A stretch of 64,000 nucleotides of DNA from Daldinia sp. FL1419 (Eukaryota > Ascomycota > Sordariomycetes > Xylariales > Hypoxylaceae). The position numbers and the translations under genes are program-made. The stretch is from assembly GCA_025201765.1 (NCBI GenBank), contig MU623352.1:310001-374000 (forward strand), read 5' to 3'. Positions 55,602-64,000 of this stretch are shown here, one piece after another. The stretch's first letter is position 1; every line of letters starts with the position of its first letter. The notes below the pieces were generated by a model that saw nothing but the letters and a program-made list of their open reading frames with translations, did no database searches and was not told the origin of the DNA.

Positions 55602-57328
55602 CTAGGACCTTCGAAAGTCCAAGCACAAATCGTGTATGCAGTCTGGACCAACGGTTGCTACTAATTCTGCAACCATTGCTTTTGCCGACCCCTTTTTGTC
55701 CATACTTTCATTGTGCCATTCGAAGAGATCCCCAGCATAGCAATACCCTCGGTTAAGACGTACTGCAATGTGATCTAGATCTATGGAATTCATCTCCTCT
55801 ACTGATGGAATACCTGGCATGTTGCTGCTGAAAAGAGGCTCGTCATCGTCATCGTCGTTGTCGTCGTCTCCGGTTTCCATTGGCACAATCACCTCCGCAG
55901 CTTGAACGTCTGTTGCAGAGTCCTTTTTGGTTCCTTCAAAATCTAGGTACCCGTGACTATCAAAATTCTCGAGGATGTTTCGTTCAAGGTCTACCCATTC
56001 TAGGGTATTCGGGTTGAGGATTTGTTGCGGGGAAAAGTCGATCTTGTATCTCATTTTCGGACAAGTATGGATATAAAAGCCAGGGTACCACCACCTACAT
56101 TTCCGTTAGCAGGTCCGTCCAAACACCAGCTTTCAATTATCTTGGCTTGTCCCATCATGAAAGCGGAGGACAATCTAGGATGAACAATTGATCGAAGAAT
56201 GGGACGAGAGGTTTTATGGGTCATGGGGGTAATTTGAAAAAGGGGGTTTGCAAGCAACCACAACAAGAAGCTCAGTCATACATACCGATAACCCTCTTCC
56301 ATTGCAAGAGAAATTTCTCGCAAAGCCCCGAGCTTTCCAGGACTGAACTTATGAATAGATTCATGATACAAGAAATAGACTCCACTAATGCAGTCTGGGA
56401 GTAGATCCAAGACTCCAATCGCTACTAACTTACCATCGAGGCGATAGCACTGATGGAACGAGCCTACCCGACGTTCCCGCCCATCTGGCGCTTGGAACAT
56501 ACCGCGCCTCAGAGGCGAGGTACAGAGAAATCTCTTGAAGCCATCACGGGAGATAGATGATGGGGATTCTCGGTGAACGATTCGCTGATAATTTTCGTAG
56601 ACCAGAAATTTTTCCTCGGTAAAATTATCAGGTTCCAGCGTAACGGAGAAGGTGTGAGCCGGCTCGGGTGGCTGCTTCAGCACTAGGCTCTCACTTTCGT
56701 GAATTCTCTCCACCAAGTCAAACTCGGTATCTCGCTTCCGAGCTTGCTCACGCGATCTCGGATATAAGCGAGCCGCTTCCTTTGAGTAGGCATCTCCAAC
56801 AACGTACTTGTTAAACCGGTTGATAGCTTGCCGTTGATCCCTCGTCGTCCGAAAACGGCTGGAATCAAGGCGAATAGAATAATGCGGACAACAAGCATCC
56901 CGTTGATTTGGCCTGTAGAGGAGCACCCCGGAGCGCCTCCAACATCGGTCGACCAGAGTTTGATAGTGGGCTGGGCTCATAGATGTTGCACGTGCAAAGT
57001 AGGAGTGTCCTAAGGGGCAGTGTAAGTTAAAATGCTGCTCAAATCACAATTGCAAGAACCACAATGTGGTTAGACTGGTGTCCCTTGTAGGACGCTACAC
57101 GAAGCAGGAGACTCAACGCAGGATACAACGACAACTGGACAGTATACATGAATTGGCAGGGCATGAATTGGCAGGACATGAATTGGCAGGACATTAGTGG
57201 GTAGGCAAGTATGCCCAAGACGCCATCGGATCGTGAATGCCGGCGTGACGAAGTAGGCATACTTTTCTGTGACTGACCATTATTGCCCTTACGACGGCAG
57301 TAGCCGCAGCTCGACGAGCTTCTATATC
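55602..57328 (-). CDS. ATE1: Arginyl-tRNA--protein transferase Ate1 (first exon unresolved)
   Basis: Ate1 adds Arg to N-terminal Asp/Glu residues in the N-degron pathway. Supported exons are 57328-57278, 57009-56286 and 56094-55602. The first of these encodes GYRSSSCGYCRRKGNN, holding the CxxC of the N-terminal domain; CCPHYSIRL follows, so the four cysteines reported to bind an Fe-S cluster are all present. The C-terminal acyltransferase-like domain has FKRFLCTSPL, GSFHQCYRLDGKLVAIGVLDLLP, SGVYFLYHE, SLAMEEGYRWWYPGFYIH and CPKMRYK. The start codon lies upstream in a short exon. One candidate is 57483-57459 (MLIAGLAA), joined by a GTCAAG donor in the right phase, but I rate it low. An acidic insert (DDDNDDDDDE) lies near the C-terminus. 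Confidence 0.93.
57148..57192. repeat. Three tandem 15-bp repeats in an ATE1 intron
   Basis: Units ATGAATTGGCAGG(G/A)C at 57148-57162, 57163-57177 and 57178-57192, nearly identical. They lie inside the 57010-57277 intron. Confidence 0.92.
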
Positions 57329-57786
57329 CTGGAAAGAATTAGTCACAGAGCTTTCTACGTAGATATCACGAGCTGCCGAGCCCGGTCTTCAGAAGGAGCT
57401 GAGTAAGAGGTAATTGAACCCGGGAAGTGGATATAGAAGTTATTGACGATCACTTGACCAGCAGCTAGGCCTGCGATCAACATCTGATCCCGGAAAGGGA
57501 ATAAGGGGGCAGCATCCCGGGAACACAACGGGAGTCGGGAGTATGCACGAGATGTTGAAACGGGATCTGGAACGAAGACGGGTTGAGGTAACACGCAATG
57601 ACACATCGGCTGGCTCAAGAGGTTGTGATTGTACGGCTGGCGAGATTCGCACGAGGTGAGCAAGATGCTGGTAGGTTGTGGCTGATATTCCGATGCTTTT
57701 AATGGTAGCTTGGCATAGGGCGTAGGCAACTCGAGATGAACTTGTACAACGTATGTAGATGAACAAGAAGCATGTATGAACGTGTA

Positions 57787-57804
57787 TACCTACCTAGGTA
57801 GGTA
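57787..57804. repeat. Perfect 18-bp palindrome TACCTACCTAGGTAGGTA
   Basis: The sequence equals its reverse complement. It is an example of the TACC/GGTA islands scattered through intergenic DNA here. Confidence 0.92.
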
Positions 57805-59700
57805 GGTAAACATGCACGGTTCTCTCCTAGCTAACTCCTCTTAGAGCAATGCGGCGCTTTTAGAGACGCAAAGACGCCAGTGGGCTGGTAGTGGCGCGCC
57901 AACGAACATGACGGAGCGTTGTATTCCCCATAAAAACCGTATGCAAAGCTAGCTGGCCAACAACAATGCCTCAATGGAGCACGGGTCCGAACGGTTGGTT
58001 GAGGATGTACGGGAGCGGCTCGGGGTAGACGGGGTAGAACGGGGTAGATAAAGATAAATGAACATTAAGGCAAAGATCTGACTCACCAATTGGCGATATA
58101 TACAAAAATGCATCTTCAGGGGGGGCCTGCATCCTTTTCGAAGTAGCGCCCCCGCGGATGGTTAAGGATGGTTAGGCTTTTTTAAGATGGTCAGACAGGC
58201 AGACGGAATAGACAAGGGCACTTGATGGGAGAAAAGACAGCTCACGCGGGCAGGGATTTTATGAGTATAATCTCTCCTTTCTTTTCCCTTTCTCTTTTGG
58301 GTAAGGGGACAGACGTACGAGGTGGATCGAAGACGAAAGTGTCGGTGTCAGTGTCGAGTCAGACGATGAGGTTGGGAATAAAGTACCGCTATAGTGCTTT
58401 GACGATCCAGGGTAGAATATTATATACCTAGGTTAGACATATGCCTGGATTAGGTACGTTCGCCAAGGAGACGACCCTTAAAATGTATGAAGTGCTAGGT
58501 ATTATCGGGTGGTGAGAAGCGGGATGATTTCCAATCAGATGGGTTTTATGCGTCAAGAAAGAAATGTTGGCGTGGCATGTGTGACCTTACATACACGCGT
58601 ATCAAGCTGTCCAAGTTTAGGCCGAGCGACTAGTAGAGTGTAATGTAAAGAGGGGGAAGATGGTAAGGTAAAAAAAAAGGGGAGATGAAGGATAACTAGA
58701 GAGAACATCAAAACTTGCTAGGTTCAATACTATTATTCGGATCTGTCAGGTACTGCCTTGATTAGGCATTTATCTGCATTCGATGAGGTAGGTACGGTAA
58801 GGTAAATACCTACATCTGCGTTAGGTATTGCCTTCAATTGTAGTGACTTCTTTCCCCAAGGGCGGCAATATCCATCGTTACTACTTTGATACAACGTACT
58901 TGGGCAAATTCTGGATTAAGAGATGCATGGCATTATGCAGGTGCTATGACGAATTATACAACCTAAGTAGCTTAGACATGGAATACGATGTATACGTATC
59001 AACTGTGCAATACTTTTATGTAGTATAATAATAACAGGTAATTAAAGTATCGTCATAACTCTAAAAGTTGTAAAAAAGGTCAATGCATTGAGTGTAACAA
59101 GATGTTGATAATTAGCCAAGATTGTGTATTGGAGTAACGGCTAGGACTAAGGAAAAGACGCAATAATGATAAGATCGCCTTGTTTTTTATTTCTACAGTC
59201 GATAGTTACATCTAAAAGAATGATTGTAGGCCTAAAAGTCTTCCGAACAAATCAAGGGCTTTCCCAATTGAAGTAATTCGTTAATTAAAGCCGGAGGTTT
59301 TCTTGTATGGTGTACCTTACACAGGTAAGTGTGCGCATGCGCGTACACATCCAGGTACCTAGATACTACACAATGAGGTGGTACGTCGTGGACGAATGTA
59401 CATGATATTATCAAATTAGGGTAGACTTTTATTGGTTCAAATACAGGTCGGATCTCTATTTAGGGCCAAAATACTACGTCACCAACCCGAGTCGGTTTTG
59501 TCACGCTGATGGACTTGGTCTTTGTCACTTTTTACTCTCGTGCCATAGCATCGGATACTATTGAGACGCGATGCTCAAAGCATGGGTAGAAGTTTTTAAT
59601 GTCCCCTACGTATGATAGGTTTAAAGGCTATGTATCTACATACGCCTGTGTCGGTAATAGATATGGCGGTGTGTGGTATATCGTAGTCTTATATACATAT

Positions 59701-59725
59701 ACCTAGGTAGGTAGGTAGGTAGGTA
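59701..59725. repeat. CCTAGG followed by GTAG tetramer repeats
   Basis: ACCTAGG followed by about five GTAG units, in gene-free DNA. Confidence 0.9.
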
Positions 59726-62430
59726 TGCATAGCTTGCATGTCGAGCGCTGAAAGGATTTCTCTCTACATTAGGTAGTGTAGGTACGATGTGTCTGTCTTA
59801 GTTGTATGTAGTTCGACTGGGGGAACCTTCAGGTCGGTGATCGACGGCAGGATGCAAGCGAGGGGTAGATCCGATTCAAGGCCATACCGACCAGCCAGGC
59901 CACCAGAACAGCCTACTTACCTTGTGTAGCTATAAATCAAGTGCCGGCCAATCAAACCTATCAAGTAAAAGGAGTTATACCTTCAACTGGATGTAACACC
60001 AGGGTTCAAATGCCAACCAACATATGCGAGTAATACGTGTTTGAAATATGTACGCATTGGTTTGCAGTAGTTAGGGACTATCCAACGAGTATGAAAAATG
60101 TATTATAAAGATGCAAGATGCATAGCTACCAGGCATGTAATTTTAAGGCATTTACATAAATGAATTACGTTAATTATGTAGTGAAATGGAATTGAAGTGG
60201 AATACGATGTATTTGTATAACTCTTTAACGTGGGATGGTATGAATTAGTTTAATATCGTGAGAATGATGAATGAACGATCTGAAGATAATCTTATAGAAT
60301 TTGACTTAGCGTGTTTTGACTTGCATAGCAGGCTTCTCTCTTCTTTTTTTTTCTTTTTTTTCTCTCTTCCCGCGTTGAGGTGGGCACACGAATAAGAAAC
60401 GACTTTCCGAACTATGTGCGTGGGGTATGGGTTCATATCGTATATCTGAAGCAGCCGCGGAAATTCTTCAAGATGTCATCTCCGTATGTTCCTATTGCTC
60501 TTGACGGTTCTAATCCAATTAGGTTTCAGGGTTGGTTTATACTACATAATACATAATGCATGCACTTAGAACTGTTATATGTAATTAAAGAAGTGCGGCG
60601 AGATTGCTGTAAACTCCGTTTTGAGGAAAATTTTTTCTTTTCTCTACTTTTCTCCTCCACTCTCGTCGTTAGAAAATATTTATATCTGTTCTCCCTTTTG
60701 ATGGGAAGCCCCTGTCAAACGCGGGCATCTCCTCAAGTAACTTCGGCCCTGTACCTGTAGCCAAAAGTTACCATACTCTGGTCCCTTCTAGCACCCTTCG
60801 CTACTATGTATAGGTGATACGTACCCTCAAAATAGGGTCTGTACGCTACCTACCCTAACAATGTAGGTTAGGCGGCGGTCGTTACTGCTTTGAAAACAAG
60901 ATGCATGTGTTTTTTTGTCCACTACCATCTATAAGGTAGGTACCGAAGCATACATGCTTTATGTACCTAGGGTAACTCACCCACCAACTCAAACACGCCG
61001 GTCTACATAAAAATCGAACTAAGTCGAGGAAGTATCCAAGGTAAGCGGGTAAGCAGGTAAAATATGTCATGTATCTTAATTGCGTACTTACACGTTATTA
61101 TACACGTTAGTTATACACGAGTCCCCCGAGGTTACCTATTTAAAGCTTTGAATGGTACTTCTAGTTACTTGTTCGTGCGTCCACCCTACTACCCTGGTTC
61201 TTGTGGCGAGCTGTACGGCTTGCCTTGCCTTGTCTTGCCTTACCTCACCTGGCATTGAACATGTACCGAACAGAACCAAGCAACAACATACGGGGATGCT
61301 AGCACGGTACAGATAATTTACAGATGGAAGGGGACAAGGAGGTTTTGGGTAAGTACCTTACTTACACTAATAAGTAAGTATCTAGGTACCTGTAAGTAGT
61401 TCCACTGGGCCCTGCATCTCACAACCTTACTAAAGGGTAAGTTGTACCTACCTAGCTCGTACCTTCGCCCTGGTCCGCGGCTCCTCGTCTAAGCTGGGGG
61501 CTCCTTTTTTTTTCTCCCTTTTAAAAAAAAAGCCAGAGAAAGTACTATAAAACCCAACTCTGCCAGCTTTCCCTTGTCTGTGCCCCTCCATTTTTATTTC
61601 GATTATGGCACGAGACTTGCAACGTTCGTGCTGGTCTAGCCAGAACAGCAACTTTATCTTTCGTTCGTTAGTGGCTCAACCTCAACCTCAACACCGTTCC
61701 AGACATCCTGGGTATCGTGCTTCCACCCGCCAACAAAGCACCTGTGCGCTTCCTACTTGACCGCCGGCTATTCTACTTTGTGTTCTTTCTCCCCACAAAA
61801 AAAAATCCGCTGCAGAATCCGAAAGACGTCGGTCTATGCGACGAATTTACTCACCTACCCGCAACTCTGACTCCTACAAAGCCCCGGGATCCGCCGCACT
61901 TTTTCTTCCCAGCGCTTCCGTAACGCACCCCCGAACCTCTTAAAAGAAAAAAAAAGCCCGAGGTCACGCGTGGGTCCGAATGAGAGTGTTTATGTGGACG
62001 TCCAATTTTGCCAATACAGTTCACCTTTCCCTTTCCTTGTTGGTTGCTAGGGCCGGATTCCCAGGACATTACAATACAGTTTTCGTGCATTGAGCATTAA
62101 ACATTGGCGAACCAACCGTAGACAGAAGCCCCGAGTAAAAAAGAAGGACAAGAGAATTGATTCGTTCACAACCCCCAGCATCACGAGAACGCGATCATCA
62201 TATCACCGCGCCCCTCTAGGATAGACGACTTCGCATAATTCTGAGACTTTCCATGACCATGCAGCTCAACGTTTTTCGGTAAAGCGCCTTAATTCCAGCT
62301 CCAACTGGCCGGCACACTCTGCCCAGAGTCATTTCTACGACTAAACTATTCCCGGTTTCCCCGTCTTGATCTTTTCCCTAGGTAGAGCTAATACATCCGC
62401 GCCGTTCTACTTATTTCTACGACTTACAAA

Positions 62431-63026
62431 ATGGCGTCTGGCTCCTCGAATCATCGTACAATGGAGTCTCGTACCGGTAGAACAAAACAACGTAAGTTTT
62501 GTTACAAAATTCTTGATCGATTTGTCTTGATTTGTTCTCGTGGCGCGCTAGTTTGTAAACGGCCTACCCCATAGACCAACTGACCCTTGAATTTCCAGGC
62601 TATAACTCGAAGGGTGAACGATTGGTAGCGGGAGTAGTACCTCTTACGGAGGATCGGCTATACGTTTTACTCATTCAATCGACTCGGAGAAAAGGCTGGG
62701 TTCTTCCAAAAGGGGGATGGGAATCAGATGAAGAATGTACAGAGGCCGCTGAACGCGAAGCCTGGGAAGAAGCGGGTATAATAATTCGCATCGACTATGA
62801 CCTCGGCGAAGTCATTGACTCAAGGCCGCCTAAGAGGCTATCCAAGGATGCTCCTAAAGCGCTATACCGCTTCTACGAGGCCACTGTCCTGACTGAGGAG
62901 ACCAACTGGCCCGAGAAGCATAAGAGAGAACGCCAATGGTTCACATATACCCAGGCGAAGGAAGCTTTGTCTGATCGACCGGAGTTGCTACAGGCTCTCG
63001 AATTATCTACTATGCACAGAACATAA
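62431..63026 (+). CDS. Nudix hydrolase, Aps1/DIPP-like
   Basis: Exons 62431-62491 and 62599-63026 give 162 residues. The short first exon encodes MASGSSNHRTMESRTGRTKQ; the GTAAGT donor and TTCCAG acceptor restore the frame before RYNSKGERLVAGVVPL. The Nudix box is present in full: GGWESDEECTEAAEREAWEEAGI, matching Gx5Ex7REUxEExGU, and follows STRRKGWVLPKGGWE. Size and sequence fit the diphosphoinositol polyphosphate / diadenosine polyphosphate hydrolases (Aps1, Ddp1). These would hydrolyse inositol pyrophosphates or Ap5A/Ap6A and polyphosphate. Substrate is inferred from family. A link with phosphate signalling (PHO81 senses inositol pyrophosphates through its SPX domain) is only thematic; the two genes are 60 kb apart. 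Confidence 0.92.
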
Positions 63027-64000
63027 AAATCCCGGTGTAGCCGAGAAGAGCATTTCTTCAATGTCCCTCTCACCGTGCGGTTCGGCACACGTCTTTCTAT
63101 TGTCTATAAGATCCATTTGACCCCGTTCCAATCTGGAAAATTGCATAGACCAGGGTTCTGGAGTTGTCGGTATCTCTCCGAGATATTTCTTTATATCGTG
63201 CGGCATTATAATATTCATCTCCTTGGCCCTTTTATTCCTAACTAAGCCGGCAAGGGAGAGCTGGCCAAGATGACGAGCTTTGGTATCGCTAACGTCTTAT
63301 TAATCCCTGTTCTTCCCGCCCTTGTTTACTAATGAAAAGAAGACATACTGAGCTTGCATAGAACTAGGCGTTGTTGGCAACATGGTATAGAAGTTGTTGA
63401 AATCAAGATTGGTCGGCAGCGGCATTACATACATACGCGCCTAGAAAAACTGGCGTTAAATGGGTACACGTCTATAAATTTCAAGTAGCACCGAGAAGTA
63501 GGAGAGGTTTTGGTCCTCTCGAAATCTCGCCTTTTCGGGGCGAATTGCCGCCGCATTCTCAGCTAATGCGGGTGGTTTAAATAATACATTTACCAGCTGG
63601 ATTTTGCTGCATGTCAGTAACAGTACGTGCGTGCGTGCCTCGAGCAGGTGACTGGTATAAGGGGGTCAGATGAGAATCCCCGTTAAACTCCACGCGAGAA
63701 CAAGTATACCTAATACCTACCAGGTTTACCAGGTACACAAGTATACTACTACGTAGACCCCCATTTCCGTATTCGTGCCGTCACGTTGAGATTCCCGGAG
63801 ACGGGGCTAGGTTCATTGGTGGCTTTCGGTGCTCGGATAGGGGGCGGTGCCAAAGGAGCGTCGTAGTTGGGCCGGTAGAGCCTGCACGATGACTCTTGGT
63901 ACTGATCCTACTGACGTAGATGCGAGACGCGGGAACGCAAGATGGGAAAAAGGCAAACGTAAACGGAGACGGAAACGTAGCAGCATGGGATACGTGGTAC
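63027..64000. other. Right-edge region without a gene
   Basis: No coding signal is seen. A GTGC tetramer run lies near 63627-63638, and an ACCTACCAGGTTTACCAGGTAC repeat is near 63715-63736. Confidence 0.45.

Larger units (their letters stand above)
57484..62430. other. 5-kb gene-free region upstream of the Nudix gene
   Basis: No ORF has features of a gene. Several GGTA/TACC islands occur: 57787-57804, 59701-59725, ~60840-60970, and 61355-61395. T/C-rich tracts lie at 60340-60365 and 61505-61535. The last ~700 bp, C/T-rich with A runs, probably include the promoter and long leader of the Nudix gene. No structural RNA was recognised. Confidence 0.5.

Noticed and set aside
57148..57192. Possible CRISPR-like array
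   Set aside because: Repeats are directly adjacent without spacers and the organism is a fungus; it is a minisatellite.
57039..57260. 73-aa ORF inside the ATE1 intron
   Set aside because: Its repeated MSCQF units come from the 15-bp minisatellite; intron signals on both sides and ATE1 conservation argue for intron.
57355..57766. Two overlapping ORFs (124 and 108 aa) upstream of ATE1
   Set aside because: Neither frame fits the ATE1 N-terminus as a whole and both lack domain features; only a 25-nt segment was kept as a weak first-exon candidate.
60001..60020. GGTTCAAATGCC resembling a tRNA T-loop
   Set aside because: No matching acceptor, D or anticodon stem could be found around it.

Overview
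The window is nuclear DNA of a filamentous ascomycete (Pezizomycotina, most likely Sordariomycetes). This is inferred from short 50-100 nt GT-AG introns with CTAAC/CTAAT-type branch sites, a NUC-2/PHO81-type phosphate regulator, and fungal families such as DUF2293 and DUF726. Intergenic DNA is rich in TACC/GGTA short repeats. I support 23 protein-coding genes, 17 with introns placed by hand from splice signals, frame and family conservation. No tRNA, rRNA, CRISPR or transposable element could be recognised.

Layout. 1-2.8 kb: 3' end of PHO81/NUC-2 and a small membrane protein whose ATG is preceded by a 32-A run. 3.5-6.8 kb: COX11 and an FAD amine-oxidase-like oxidoreductase. 8.8-20 kb: VTI1 (SNARE), RRP12 (ribosome biogenesis), SEC17 (alpha-SNAP), a GatC-like mitochondrial amidotransferase subunit and a DUF726 lipase-like protein. 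19.9-24.6 kb: gene-free, repeat-bearing DNA. 24.6-38.3 kb: a Ras-like/RasGEF fusion, a GH63 glucosidase-like enzyme, ATP5 (OSCP) and a DUF2293 protein. 39-45.4 kb: RIX7, VPS20 and cytochrome c. 47-57.3 kb: a kinase-like protein, an F-box protein, a mitochondrial-looking orphan, RRP42 (exosome), a short-chain dehydrogenase and ATE1. 57.5-62.4 kb: a second gene-free block, followed by a Nudix hydrolase.

The genes are mostly housekeeping and form no obvious cluster or operon. Functional themes recur: mitochondrial respiration and translation (COX11, GatC-like, ATP5, CYC1), membrane fusion and sorting (VTI1, SEC17, VPS20), and ribosome and RNA processing (RRP12, RIX7, RRP42). No new multi-gene system is evident. 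The most unusual signals are in gene structure: an apparent 3-nt micro-exon and a GC-AG intron in the GH63 gene, a poly(A) tract at a start codon, an in-frame 69-nt intron, a degenerate GTPase fused to a RasGEF, an RGG tail on RRP12, and palindromic intergenic repeat islands.
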